A stretch of DNA of 64,000 nucleotides, from positions 38,424,512-38,488,511 of the forward strand of contig NC_134281.1 in NCBI RefSeq assembly GCF_949628215.1. The letters are read 5' to 3'. Numbering within the stretch: the stretch's first letter is position 1; every line of letters begins with the position of its first letter. The notes below the pieces were generated by a model. It did no database searches and was not told where the DNA came from. It saw only the letters and a list, made by a program, of their open reading frames with translations. This document shows, one piece after another, positions 1 through 15,400 of this stretch. The position numbers and the translations under genes were made by a program. Source of the stretch: Phalacrocorax aristotelis (Eukaryota > Chordata > Aves > Suliformes > Phalacrocoracidae).

Positions 1-245
1 AAGAACCTACACTATTGTCACGCAATACAACGGGCACAAGCAAGGTCTACATTACTCTGAACTAGCATACGGAAGCACCAGTTTAGCCAGCAAAAACGCC
101 CCCTTTACAGTCCATCTTCCTTAGACATGTCCACTTGTCATTGTATACATTGGACATTTAAATCTTTTTAGCAAGTCTGTAGTAAGTATTGCATTAATGT
201 AATATGACTTCTTTATACACAGATGAGTTCTTTAATATACTTTAC

Positions 246-430
246 CTGCAACAGTAACTGTAAATAACCTCCCAAGTTCTTTACTTCCTGTTTTATTTCA
301 TCATCAACTTTTATAGATCCAGGCCACTTTTGGACATTGTTAAGGCAGAGCTTGGTTAGAACCACAAGCCGGTCAAAAGCAGAGATAATTCTGATGCTGT
401 AGGATTGAGCAGCATGACTAAGAGTGAAAA
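246..430 (-). CDS. KIF14: KIF14 exon, aa 1297-1358: last coding exon in the window
   Basis: Reads [19 protein letters not shown] and [18 protein letters not shown]. Acceptor TTCTCTTGTAG; donor CAG|GTAAAG in phase 0. Bases 1-245 are intron with nothing recognised; the remaining C-terminal exons are outside the window. Confidence 0.93.
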
Positions 431-3400
431 CTACAAGAGAAAGAGATCTATCAGAAGGTCTCCTTTGCAAATGACAGTAGGAATGTTAATTCTTCTGATA
501 GGCAAGCATATGAATGCTGTGCATCTGAAAGACAAGTCATTAGTAATGCTTACTTTAAGCTATTATGAAAATGAGACTTACAGTTTTCTTGACATTCTTC
601 ATCCTGTTGTTCATAGGCTTTTGAAATGGCAGAAACTTCAGAGAATATGATAAACAAATTAGTTAGGAGACTATCTACTATGCTTTTTCCTCCTTCGTGA
701 TTCTGTTCCAATAAATCTAAAGCTGAACTTATAGATTCTTTGCAAATCCCAGGAAGAAATGATTCAGAAAACCTTGGGCTGGACTTATTCTGTGAACCTG
801 TATGATATAAAAGCAAAACATGTATGTAAGAAGTTCTTCATAGGAGTGAGTAGTCAGTGATTCTTTGTAATGACTCTTTTATATTGCTTCTTCAGCAATG
901 TTCAACTACTCAAGATAGCAAGTCAGAAAATGCACATATAACATTCTACATTGTTTCTAGATTCAGTTAGTACAAATTCCATAGTGAAATTCTTAACACC
1001 AATCCACCTTTTTCCACAATCAAACCTACAGAGAGAGAGCAAAATAACAAAACCCAGCCAATCTAATAAAACTGAATGCATAAAAATATTTGGAAGACTG
1101 AAGCATCTAATGTTTCAGAAAAACATTTATAAAACCTTACAAAAAGCTTGGGGGAACCTCAGTAATTGAATGCATATGAATAGCAACAACTCAAGCAAAC
1201 TCTCCAAGTTATTATATCAGGATTCAGCCTCTGGCATTTTGTTACATGAACTATCATCTGTCTCCAGCTAACCTGCATAGTTAATCTGAGTAATGTTTTA
1301 GGTAAATATCTTAAGTAAGGGTCATAAGTGCTGGTCAGTAAGTTTCTGCCCTAAGAAAGCATAACCAAAACCACAAGAAAAACCCTACTGTTAACAGATT
1401 GATGTTGAAAAGTTGAAGACATTATAAACAGGACATTTTTCATTTTGTTTTCCAACCCCCACTTTTTCTTTAACGACTGTTAGAAGGATATATGTTTTAT
1501 ACATGTAGTAGTTTCAAGTTCTCAAGATGAAATGAAAGGCATTCTACCATATAGTAAGTACCTGTTATATAGGAATTCTGTATATTCTTAATTGGTTGCA
1601 ATTTTATCTCAGACAAACATCCAGAAATTCTCTTGTTCTTCATAAAACTTCTACTTCTAGGAAAGGATGAAAGAGTGAAAATATGAAAAAACTTTAAAAG
1701 AAAAGAATCTCTTTCACCGTACCCATTGAAAGTTCAATGAATATTACCAGGCAAACAAAACAAACATCTACTTTTAATTAATGCTACTTGTAAACACAGA
1801 ACCTAAACCAGAGTGAAAGCAAGACAATGTAGCCCATAGAATGGATCCCACTTACTTTCCTCAGGCTCTTCCTACTATATCAGGATCTTCATTCCACATT
1901 CCCATTTTTAAGATACTGGTTTATTACTGGATTATTGTTATCTGGAGCTTGATAAAAAAATACATCTCTTCCTTACCTACTGGAACCTTAGAAAGCAGAT
2001 GTGCTTTTTCTCTCTTTTTTTTTTATTGTTTGCTGGACAGAATTAATTACTTTTAGAAAGCCAGATAGGAGTGCTTTTTTTCTTGGTAGAAGGCAGATGT
2101 TCTTGAAGTTCTCCATTGTCAGTTAGACAAGCTAACTTAACTTCTCTGGCCTGGCTTTGGGTCCTTAGCTGCCAGCGCCCAAGGCCAGCTCTTGGTAAGA
2201 GAGCTGTTTGAGAAGCCTCAGCCAGGCTTCAAGCTGTTAAAGAAACAGGTGGACAGAGACTCAGCGTGGGCTTCTTAATTTTTCTTAGGCCTGTGTTTAA
2301 GATAAGTCTCCTGCCCTTGGTCCTGCCTGACTTACACTAGTTGTGTACCTGTGTCTGGCCATGTACACCATTGATCCGGACCTGCAGACTCAACTTCCCA
2401 GTTTGACCTGGGACCTTGTCATGATGGCTGTGTCAGGCAATCACTGGACTGCAGGCTGACCCTGCCAAGAGTCTCTGTACCTAATCCTGACTCACTGAGC
2501 CAATTTCCCAGCTCAACCTCAGACTGCCTTATCATTACATACTCAAGTGTGGATCTGGACTCTTGTCTGACCCTGGTTATCAACACCAGATCTACTCTGC
2601 TCACCTCATTCAAGTACTGGTGGGGTTAGGCTCTTTTTCACAAGGGTACTGCTCCATCTACCCCATTATCACATTCAGCCTCGAACTGCCCTTTCCTTTT
2701 GGAACAGCCTATCCTTTAAGCTCCATGACACTACATGGGCACATGGGATTCAATTTATTTCACCAGTATATGTGTGATTGATGTCAGTTAACTTCTGACA
2801 ATGCAGCATGCAATGCCCATTTCCCTTTTCCAGTACCTTTTCTTGTTCAGTTCAGCATCTATTGTTGCATTTTAAAACAGGCAGGACAAAACCAAACACA
2901 ATTCTGAGACTCAAGACAACATATTATAATACTGTCCAGAAGGCAGCATCAGACAAAATAGTATTCCAACATTATTCTACCATTATAACAGCATTTAGAC
3001 AAGATGTAAAGAAACTATTTACCCATTGCATTCCTTTCAGGTAACTTGTTTGCTTGGAATGGTCAGGAATGCTTTCCAAAACTTGCAGCCAGATAAACCG
3101 ACCTGCTTTACAGCAGAATAACAATAATCATACAGGCTGCTACCCCACTAGCAAATCTATAATTGAGGATCTGTTATAATTTCCTTTACAAGCTACAACT
3201 TACAGAAGCTTGCAGTTCATTTATATTGTTACAAGGCTAAAACTTCAAACACAAGGTCCCAGACCAGCTGCAGTTTACTCCTTAAAAACAATGCTTTTTA
3301 TTATAGAAGTATGAAGAAGACATTAAAAACTACACATTTCACTCTATACTGATAATATCTAGATATGTAGTTTAGCAAGCCTTACGCACGTTTTGACAAA

Positions 3401-6400
3401 ATATACTTTTGGGTTTGGAGGAACTTTTGTTCCTATTTCTTGTCCATGAGGAATGATAAAAATGAATGAACAGAAGAACTTATCAGTTGGCATAGTGTAT
3501 GGGATAAGTCAGGATGTGAACAGATGTCCAAGTGCCTATTTAAAATCGCTTGTATTACTAATTAAATACATGGGTATCTATAACCTTAACCTGTGGGTCC
3601 TCTGTCTGCAGGTTAATTAAGAGTCCTGTGCTACAGACAAATGTATCAATCTGAAATAATAGGGTACAGGCTTTAATTACCTCCAGCTAGTTGTCCATAG
3701 TCATACATAAACCCCTCTGGCACTGATCAGACATACGTTGCATATATGCTACGCCTGACCTCAGAAACATTGCTGTTTAATCTGCCAAACTGCTTTAATG
3801 GGCATGCAATTTTTATTAGCAAAATGGTGCACACTAACATTTCATAAATGAAGCTAATAAAGTATAGTAAGGTAACATTTAAGTTTTCCCCCATCCTCAC
3901 AAATGTACACATAACTTGTTGTTTAATTTCTGAGTTTGACACTATAAGAAGGTAAAAGAAGAATTAATAAATAAAAGACTACATTAGTGGCACAGAAGCA
4001 TGTTAGATAATTACACAAATTATTTTTTGCTTTGTTTTACACGTAGATCGAGGAGCTACAAATTAGTATCACCTTCTTCTGGAAAGAGAGGAAACTGAGG
4101 CATCTGAAAGGTCAGGTTCCCACTCATCAGTAGGGTCATAAAATATATCAGCAGCTTTATTTCTATCATTACTCTGAAAACATAAAGAAAACACAGGGGA
4201 GGAGCAGGGTTAAACAGAAATAGAGTGATAATAAAGCCTAGAACATATGGATGAAGATAACACGTTCTACTAACAGTGGACTGGTAGTTTTAATGTTTTC
4301 TTTCTTGTTAGGATATGTATAATCTAGAAGATAACTGACTGCCAGCCAGCTTGAGGTCTGAGTGTTTGAAAAACTAAAACAAGGTAAACATTTAGTGAAG
4401 ACACCCAGCTACCCAGCATGTGAGATACAGGAACACCAGGTACTAAGCTTTTCCACAGCTCTTTCCCACATGCAATACATTACTAAAAATCTGGGCATAT
4501 AATTAAAAAATTTTTATATCTGGATTTATGTAACAGTTTTAGCAATGGTTTTCCACAGGAAATAGAATCCAGTCTGATATTGGCAAGATCCAGTTTTTAG
4601 TAATAAATATGGTAGTAATCTTCTGTCACTGGAAATACTTTCATATGACATAAATGAGGAGTGTTTCCTCCATCTTTGTCTGTCTCCTCTTTGATGGTTT
4701 TTTCCTTTTTGGACAAAAAGTTAGAATATTTTTCAGATATATACTCACATATGAAGAAGTTATTCTTTCAAGCAAAACATTTAATGAGATGCAATTATTT
4801 TCTAAGAAAAAAGAACATTCTGAAGCATAGAAAAACCTTCATATTTTTCGCTACCAGCACCTTCAGTGCTCCAACAGTTAAGACTTCTTTCTCTGCAAAT
4901 TTCAAGTATGCTATTTGTGCCAGAAAGTGATTTGCATTCGGAAGTAGCTAGCATCCAAATGTTTGTTTATATATTATTTGAAGCAACTTCTACTCATTTT
5001 TCAATACTGCTCCAGGCAAAACATTACACAGCTATTGGAATGAAAAGAATTTATGTGATCAGGAGAATCACAAATTCAAGCACAGGACAAATTTAGACAA
5101 GCGCTTGTTCTCTTAGCCTAAAACCTGGTCTTAAATATACAGTTTCCTTTTGCGTATTAATCATAAATTACAAGATCATTACAGCTCTACAGGATTGCTT
5201 TGGATCTTTCCTTCATGTTAAACAGCTCTCGCTTATCTCTAAGAACTTTCCTTCCTCTACCCTTCATTATTTCACTGCAGTCCAAAACAACTTTCAATTC
5301 TTATGGCAGAAACAAAAAAACCAAATAAAATGATCAGCCCTGGAGATTGGAAAAAGTCACAGAACACACTATTGCCACTAAAAAAGGCAAAGTACTTTGA
5401 AAGGCCTCCAGCTCTGATAGATTTGTTTGTTCATGTGTGGTGGTTGGTTGGGGTTTTTTTTGTTTGTTTGTTTTTGTTTTTTTTGAAGTAGTTCTTAGGC
5501 TTGAGTCTTCAGGTCTAAAATAGAAAAAATGCAACGGAACACAATGAAAACGTTGTCTGTTCACATGGACTCAAAGATAAACATTTCTTACAACATTTCC
5601 CTCTTTATGAAATAAAAAAATACCATTCTCCCAGCAAATAACAGCTGATACTGTAATCTTATCTGTATTCAATAATTTGGAATCATTGTCTATCTTTATG
5701 TAATTACAAAGATTTTAGCTGATGGTTATAATTTTTTTATACAGAATCAAATGTAGGCACTGTTCCCATTTCTCCCTTTCTTCTATTTACATCCTCTTCA
5801 ATACAAGAGTATGATATACTCCAAAACAAAGTACTACATATTCAGAGAGGTGCAGTAGAAAAATACCCAGTTTATCTGATTAAAAGCAATAGAACTAGAA
5901 AAAGGATTAATGCACACCTTAGTTGTCAGTTTATTAAACAAAATTAAAAATGCCTTTTAAAAACTCCCACTGAAGAACCTGAAGTACATACAGACAAAAG
6001 CAACCAGTAGCAAATTAACTTACCAGAAGCAAAGAAAAATAGATAGAACATAGTAATGAAAAGCGATCCCTTTAAAAAGCTGTTTTCCTCCAGAACAGAT
6101 AAAGATCGAACAGAACCACCACAAAGGAGTCCTTGTTTTACTACTTCACACTCTGCACACAAAATGACCTGAATGAAGTAATTGATTTCTACTGTCCTCT
6201 TTCTGTGCGATGGACAAATGCACGTACATGTGCTTAATAAAAAATAATCACGCCTTGAGGTTTTTTGTTTATGTGATCTTAAACACCAAGATTTTCCTCC
6301 TGCATAATGTCCTTGTTTCAGCTGGGACAGAACTAATTTTCTTTGCAGTAGCTGGTATAGCACTGTGTTTTGGATTTAGTATGAGAATAAAGTTGATTGC

Positions 6401-9400
6401 AACAACTACAACATCAGTGTGGTAAGTAGTGCTTCCCATGCTCTACCGAGGTGCACAAGAACTTGGGAGGGGACACAGCCGGGACAGCTGACCCCAACTG
6501 ACAAAAGGGATATTCCACACCATAGGACATCATGCCCAGCATATACAGCTGGGGGAAGAAGGAAGCAGGGGGCATTCAGAGCGATGGCGTTTGTCTTCTC
6601 AGGTAACCATTACACATGATAGAGCCCTGCTTTCCTGGAGATGGCTGCGCACCTGCCTGCCCATGGGCAGCAGTGAATGAATTCCTTGTTTTGCTCTGCT
6701 TGCGTGCAATGTTTTTGCTTTACCTATTAAACTGTCTTTATCTCAACCCATGAGTTTTCCCTACTTGACTGTTCTGATTCTCTCCCCCATCCCACCAGAG
6801 AGGGGAATGAGCAGGCAGCCGGGTGGCGCTTAGTTGCCAGCTAGGGTTAAACCATGCCAAAGATTATAAAAATCTTATCTTTGAAAAATGCTACTGATTA
6901 TTAGTGGTTTTTCTTCAGTTGTTACTGACCTCATAGAGTTCTTTCATTGCTGCTAGTTTGCATTCAAATTTCTCCAGGCTCCAGAAAGTTGCTATTCCCA
7001 GTTTGATGTTACGAACCTGCACCTGAATAGAAGACACTGTTCCTGTTTTATCATCAATTTTGTCATGCCTAAGAATTTGAGAAAATTTTAAAAGAAAAGA
7101 CAAAAACATTATTCATATTGCAAAAAACAAACAAAGTACTTATAAATAGGATTATACAGAGGATAAAAATTTAATTACAAACAAAAATTGCTTGAGACAT
7201 CATGGATCTCACAAAACACAGATTACCGTAGCCATTAAAATTATTTTTATGTAAAGGAAAAAAGGAATCCCTGCATTCAGAGACAGAAGTAGATACTAGC
7301 ATACATATCCCTGGCTCTCGAGGAACTCAGAACCAAATATATGCTACAGAATTCTACTGGCAGAGTTCTTGTTGGAGGATGTGAAAAGACAACACCTGAA
7401 AAACATAGCAATACCTACAGTTTCTAGGAAGTCCTAGTTTACCTGCATTTACTGTAGCTTTTTTTTTAAATGATACAGAGTTTTCTCTGCACTATTATAT
7501 TGGTGCTCACACTAACACCACCTGACCAATATAGCAGTCCACTTCTAGAATGCTCTTCAGCTACAACTAGCAAGTAGCTTAGCATAGCAAGAGTTCTGTG
7601 GATTGAAACTACTAGTGCCAAGCACTCGATATCCACTATATGCATGTTCTGAACTACTTTGAACTACCTCTGTTATGGTCCTGTGAACTGAACACCTAAT
7701 GGCCGGCACACATTCCCATTTCATTTTGTCCCAAAGGAACGCAGTTAGTGAGCTTTGGGACCACTTCAGTATGCAAACCAAAGCAGGACGGACATGGGCA
7801 TCAGAAGATTCACCTCCAAAGCACGCTCAATCCGAAACTAAGTTGTCTGTAGACATACCTTTAGAGTCTTGATCTATAATTCAAATTTGAAATTCACATT
7901 TCAAACTAACATGGCTAAACGACACACTTAACTAAAGCTAGTTTGGAAAAGTGATTTGTCATGTTCCATTTAATAAAACTGTGAAATGAAAAACAAACAG
8001 CTCATTGCACATCCAGAATCCACCCCCCCCAATTTTTATATATATATAAAATATGTATACACCCTCTTACAGTTAACTCAGATACTCACCTGTAGAAAAC
8101 AGTGTTTTTCCCTAATTCATTACTAATGGCATTGGCCTCTTTGATCATCACAGATAGCTTCAGAGAATTCCAGCCAAGTGGAACTAATAAAGAATATAGC
8201 ACATAATAATTAAGTGGATCAAACTTAATGTGATGCAACAGCCTCAGGGTAACAAAAAAAAAAAAAGGCAAAGAAGAAACCACAACCAAAAACTTGAATG
8301 GAATTTAGCCAACAACAGTTCTATGAATTCTCAGTACACTGGAAAAAAAAATTACCCTCCCAGACAAGATAACTCTTTTTATAAAGTCAGGTAAAGGATA
8401 TTTCAGAAATAGAGGCATAACACCAGACACTATATATTAGACTAACCTGAGATAGGAAATTAAACAGAATCAATTCCGTTACTCCAGTTTCCCCAACAAG
8501 TTAACACCTAACCAGTTCAACCAGAGAGGGGAAGAACTTTCAAGTAATCAGGATAAATACAGACTACATGTATATCCAGCTAAGCACCACCCTGAGCATG
8601 ATTAAAACAGAGCTTTTGACACTGTTATATATACAGCTTATGAATGCAAATGATCATAGCAGCCAAAAGGTTGCTCTTGTTCAGGACCATTAGAGAAGTG
8701 TTAGAGGAAGAGAAAAAGATTCTGGACCCATATCCACTAAATCCAACCCCCTACACAAACAGAAGTCAGCATTGCCCTAGCAATGTCATGTATATACATA
8801 CTAGTCATAGTTTTATTCCCACTTCCACGATTCTTCTGAAGGGTGTGTATTTCTTCAGCAATCTTCTGCTTCTCAGCTTCTAGAGCTTCAAGTATCTTTG
8901 CGTGATGAATAGTATGATCTTCTAGAGCCTGGGGGAAGGGAAGGAAAAAAAAGAAATTATATTTAATGATTTAATGATATTTAGGCAAATTTTTTGTTCC
9001 TGTCATTTTACGGACTCAGAACAGTACGGAATTTATATTGAACATCTGCCATATTGCTACGAAACACTCCGTCTTCAAACTCTCGACGGTTTTCTGGTTT
9101 TGCTTAGATATTGACTGCTTAAAAAGAATACTGGAATTAAGAAGCAACTTTAAAAAAAATTAATTCATATCTGTTGCAGCAGTCAGATACATATGAACAC
9201 CAGCCAAAAACCAGCCATTACATTAAGGCTTGGAGTCACGACTTTTAGCACAGGCAAGTGTCGCTAAAGTTTGGTACATGAGCAAAACAGTCCACATTAT
9301 AAGAAATAAGCTAAGCATTAGTTGATCCCCAAATTTAATGCAGAATCATAATAAAAGAGTAAACAGAAACATTCTACTTAATTATTTGCTTAAAAAGCCC

Positions 9401-12400
9401 ACAAACAAAAAAAACCCAAAACACACACAAAACAAACCACCGTTTATCCCCTAAAAAGCCTTCCTCCCCTCCCCCTTTTACGTTACCTGCTTGGTAGCTA
9501 ACGTCTCCATTTCTAGACGCTTCTTATTGAAGTGTAGTTCTAGCTCAAGATTTTGCTTTGCCTTCTCTAGCTCCTGTATTTTAGTTGCAGCTTTTTGGTT
9601 ATTCAGTTCTTGGATTTGCTTCTTACGAGATTCTTCTCTCTAATATAAAAAAAGGACAGATGAGAGGAGATATACCACTTCTACAGCATTTCTGATCCAT
9701 CCCTTAGGCAGATATTAAGATTTATTTTTACTTCAATACATTTAAAACATGCAGCCCCTGTGGACTACTCAGCCCAGTGTCTGAGTTCTGAGTTATGAAA
9801 GGTTATATCCCAGTTCAGAAGTGTCACATTATGTCTTCTATAGCACATTTAAGAAATAAGATCCTCCATCATTGTTTTACCATGATATACTATTCTATGT
9901 AGAGTTATACATATAGTGAAAGTATCTAAAAGACTAACAGCAAAGCAGCATGCAAACTTGAAAGAAAAAAGTCATATTGAAATACTGTAGTAGTTTTGAA
10001 GTCTCATAGAATAAATCAGATTTTGTCAGGATTTCTCTTTGTATACAAGTTACGCCCTCAAATTCACACTGGATTAACATTTTTCATTCCTGGCTAATTC
10101 TATAAACCAAAATCCTTAGAATATTTCTGAAGGGTGTAGCTACTTTATAACTTCTCTTGTTAGCAAGGCTGATCTTTTTTAAAAAGAGCCTTTGCATTCC
10201 CTAACATCGTTTTATAATATGCAAGAGAAAAAAGAAACACACCAAAAACACCCAAACAACAAAACACACAAACCCCCAAAACAACCCAAAACCCATAAAT
10301 CCTATACTACAGCTTCTGTTTTATTTTATTGATATGTTTTATGTAATGATGCAATGGCAACTTACCACCTCTGCTTCCAGTGATTTTATTTTGCTTTCAT
10401 AAGCTTCTTTTTGTGAGGTCAGTTCGTGCTGAACCATCTCTTTCGCTATTTGGACACTTTGCATCATTTCTTCCTTGGCTTTGAGTCGTGCCTCTTCAAT
10501 TTCTGATTCAAGGCTAAAAGTAGAAGTATCACACGTTTAGAATGCTGGCTTTAATCTCTTATAGGCTGCATAGAGATTATAATCTTTTCTTCTATCATGA
10601 CAGGAGCCTACAATTTTAACAGTAAAAATATGAGGGTTTGTTTTGTTTTTAAAAAACAGCTTTTATACTTCACTTAGATATTTTTTTATTCCATAGGGAA
10701 AATGCAGACATTGGTAAAGATGGAAGACATTCCAGAATTTTAAAATAGACTTTATTTATATATTTATTTTATTATGCACCTTTCACAAAATTAAGAACTC
10801 TATTAGAAACTCACTAAATCACATTAAGATGCAGAAAAGCAAATTTTAAGTCAATGAGTCTTGTGGTTTAATAACTCCCAGGAATGAAGCAAATACAAAT
10901 AACACTTTACTGTCTCTCAAATTCTTCACCATCATAGAATACCAAGGTTGTAACTTTGGGTTCTTCTAATTTTCCTAAGGCATTTGCTTTTCAAGCTTTA
11001 AATCTCTCTAAAAGCATCAGAAGTCAATTTTAGACTCATGTGCTTGGAAAGAAATGTAACTGACAAGATACACTACTTTGAGGACCTCTGGAGCTCAGGG
11101 TTTCTTTAGTAGTCTACATTCTTGACAACCGGACTAGATTATGGTGATCACCTCTTAGAGGTATACGTTCATTTCAGCTAAGTCTGGGATGTCCATTTCT
11201 ATTATAACTATTATAAATAGAGTTAACAATAATCTTGCTATTTTCCAGCTTTCCCTTTTTGTGAAATAATTAATAATCTTAAGCTTCTTATTTCTTAAAC
11301 TTATTGCACGGTTGCATTAACAACTGATTTTATTTTTAGAACATGTGATTGTATAAGAACAAGCCCCCCTTGGAAAGGAGAGGTATTGTCTATGTTTAAT
11401 TAGCGTGAACCTAGACTCTTTTCTTTTTGATCAAGCCTTGTTTGATGTTTTAATATTTAACCTAAGCTTAGGGATGGGGTATCTTGGCCATCAGCATTAT
11501 TCATTTAACCAAGGACAAACATTCCTTTTGGAAGAAAATAAAGGAGAGTTGGCAAGAGAAAATAGCCTTGAATTGGCCTTAGGTGACACATGACCATATA
11601 TGGGTAAGAAGAGTTAGGGTACTTCATCTGTAAAGACCACCAAGGACCCCCCCCAAAGAGAGGATGTGCATGTGCATAAGGATCTGAAGCAGAGCCAATA
11701 GGAATGACTTAATGCCATTATGCAACTTATGTAGATTAGAATGAATATATATCAGATATACAAGAAATTAATACATATTTTGCCTAAATATAATGAAGTA
11801 GCCAGCTTCAGTGTGCTTCGTTTGTGGAAAATCACTGAGCACCCAGGCTTCCGCAACCCTGAAATAAATTAGCAATGTCTCTCAAGTGTGTGTTTATTGA
11901 AACCCATTGCACACCAGGTGACGAATCCACTTCTCAGCCAACACAAGATACAATACTTACTGTGTTCTCTGTGCAATAAGCAGCTCATTCTTTGCAAATT
12001 CAAAGTCTTTTGGACCATCATGCAAAAACGTAGTCCCACAAGATGGCCTTTTAACTTTCTGAACTTCTACTGGATGATTGAACCTGAAATAATGGTCTCC
12101 CCCAAGGACCACTCGATCACCCTATTGGGAAAGCGGGAAAAAGAGTTTGTCCTATAACTTTGAGATTTATAAGCAAATTTACAGTACTTATAACAGGTGG
12201 GACTAGAAATCAGAGAGGAAGAGAAACATTTATGGTTTCAGAGCCTTCTAAGAAAACTTGCAGTCTGAAGTTGTAATATTAACAAAGCTAAGAAACCCAC
12301 ACATGCACATATATTACTTTCCCAAATCAATTACTTACATGATGCAGAACTGTTGGGCCTAGAATGCATTTCCCATTTACGTATGTCTTTGCTTCTCTCA

Positions 12401-15400
12401 GTGGAATAATACTCACTTTGCCAACAGTATTTTTTATAATGCTGAAAACAAGAAACATTTGTGGTGTCAGTAGCTTATGTTAATTGCTATTAATGTTTCT
12501 TAATAAACTAAAATTCATGCTTTAGATAGTGTCCTGTTACTGTTTTTCCAGATGTAGCTAAATAGTATGAAGACATCGACAACATACCTAATTGATGAAC
12601 AACCACCCGTATTTTAAAAAAGAACTGATATTTCAATCTAAGAAGAATCCACTGGTAAAAAATTACTACATTACCCTGTCATCTGAGCATTTGTTTGATA
12701 ATGCTTAACTTCCTAATACAGCCATATCTTTCATGTTTTTAGTAATTGATTAGTTAAGTTGCTGTCAGCTATTTGTCTAGGATCAATTGCATGGAATGCA
12801 CTTTAAACAGTATTTCTGCAATATGGCCAAGTTGCTCTCTACTTTTAGTTTTAATTAAGAACTGTCATGGCATTTCACTTTTCCACTGAAGTTAGAGTTA
12901 TTGCACAACACCATTTGATCAGGTCCATCTCCAGCATTTCTGCATGAATAGAAAGTTTTGCTATATGAATGAAATGAACAGAGAAATTAAACAGATTTCT
13001 AGAAGGAACAGAAGGAAGTTACCTTAATCACTGAACAGTACAAGAGTTATGCCTAAACAGTATTTTCCTGGTTAGAAAACCCTATTTTGTTATCGCCAAA
13101 AGGAAAAGTGACTCCAAAAGAAAGGGAAGGGTGAGAAGAAATATCTCCTGCTCTCACTTCAAGTATTAAAAAGAACACTACATACCAATGGTCATCAGCA
13201 ATTAGCACTCCGGAAAGCTGGATATCGTGTTTTGAATTTGGTGTATACCTTCCAACTGTAGTTTCTCCTTCTTTGATCATATACAAGAGCACCTCAGAAA
13301 GCTGAGGATCTTCATTGAGATTGACAAGGTTTGGTAAATGATTGTCCATTTTGAATGCAATTCCCGCTTTCTAGATAAAAAAGAGCTCTGCATAGAAACA
13401 ATTTACTTTGTTCATTCAAATATCTATATTAGATTTTTATAAGAAGTCACAGTAGTCTGTTAAAAGAATAGCATTAAGAAAAACAAATCCTATAACTATT
13501 CTAATTCTTCTGCAAGGCTTGCAGATGTTATATTTTCTGTACTATCTCCTACAGAAAGTGAAGAGAAGAAAGAAAATGTACCTGCAATTCTTTTATATCT
13601 TCTAATTTCCTTTTTTCTGCTTGTTCAAATTTTTCTTTCCAGGCCCTTAATATATTAAGGGGAAAATAACACAACAAAAAATTACAAAAAATTACAGCAT
13701 ATAAATTTTACCTTTTTTATTTTAGAATATGACATTAAAGACTACCAGACCTTTGCATTTCTGCCATGTCCCTCTCCTGCTGGTGCAATTTTACCCGCAA
13801 AGATGTTATTTCCTGCAAATAACGTCTGTATTTTTCAGGATCAGTGTTCAGAGCGCTCTTCTGAGCTGCCTTCAGTTTTTCAATTTCAGCTTTCAATTCT
13901 ACGTTAAACAAACCAGACACAGAGTACACATTAAAAAAATGAAGACAAAATAGGGTTCAGACATTTCACTATGATACTAGAAAATTCATCCTGTTATTTA
14001 ATTTAAAATGAAACACCTTTCCCCATTCCAGGTTTTCAAGCATAGCCTAAGATACCATCTGAACTTTAGCAAAAAAAAAAAGCTTACAAAGAATACTAAA
14101 AGGAAGATATCCTAGGTTGTATTAGCCTATCCGACAAGTGGTCCGTCAACATAATAGACGATTAACTGTAACAACTCTTACTAAGCAGTAAGTTGAACAC
14201 ACATGCAAATGAAGACCCCTCAGAGACTGCAGATGTCAATCTCACCTCTGATTAGCTTGGCATTCACATCTTCATTTACTTTAGCGATGTTGATAATGGA
14301 ACAAGCTTGTTTTGCATAGCGAAGAGTGCTGAGTGTTTCTTCTGTACTACTGGCAGCTGGACTTACTGTGGCAATCATAGCAGTTTGTGAATTTCCACCA
14401 AGACTTTCCTTTAACAACCTTCATTTGACAGGAGAGTAGAAGTCAATCCCTGGCCCCCACATTGAAATAAAAATTAAATTTCTCAATCTGAACAGACCAA
14501 ATACCAAATACCTAGGGTCTTGCTGCTTACTGGAGAGTGATTGTTAGCTACTTAAAACACAAACCAAAGTCCTGTTTGTTCTTTAACTGATGCAACAGGC
14601 TGATTTTTTCCATCCATAGGTCATTTGAGAGAGGAGGGAAGAAGGGAGGGAAGGAGGGGAAACTATGCCTCCTGAATAGAAAGGGAATACACAATCTGAG
14701 AAAGCCTTTGCTTCTATATAAAAAATTCTGAAGCGTACATACCAAGTAAGGACAGATTCCCGGTAAGGAATGAAGGTTTTCTTTCTATTTTGAGATTGTT
14801 TAGAGAGTGCAGAAATAACCTTTCCAAGGGTTAACAGTGATTTATTGATACTCACACCCTCCTACAAAAAGCAAAAATAATTATAATACAGTTGTGTTTT
14901 CTTGTGTGATGTTATTAACTGTACTGTTGATTTGTGTTTATTCAATGTATGGTACAACTGTACCATATAAAGTGTCATCACTGATTAAAAACCAACAATA
15001 AGAATATCCTCAGAGATCTTCATTTGGAAAGACCAGAGACCTTGGCTTTAAAATAAGCAGTGTTAAGAACGACCTAACTTATGAAGGCAGCCTGAAAGTA
15101 AGTCTCTCATTAGAATCTATTTATATCCCCAAAAAAGGGACAAGCCCCAAGTCCGTGTGATACCCGATTGTGATATGGAAAGTCACATAGACAGTTTTTC
15201 CTCAATGTTTCTAAAGGATCATGAGGCCTGCATAGCACGGGGAGTGTTTGTGCTAAGCAAGATCTGCCCTGCCATGCTACACAGTCTGAACGGCTTCTCT
15301 GGGCCATCCACCCTCACTATCAAAGCACTATGCAATACTTATAAGCATAAGGGCTACATATCCTTTTACAGCTACGGTTCCTGCCCAAGAGTACTGGTAG

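Noticed and set aside
5944-6363. 139-codon minus-strand ORF in a KIF14 intron
   Set aside because: No family motif, overlaps the LTR start, and does not fit the KIF14 frame or splice pattern.
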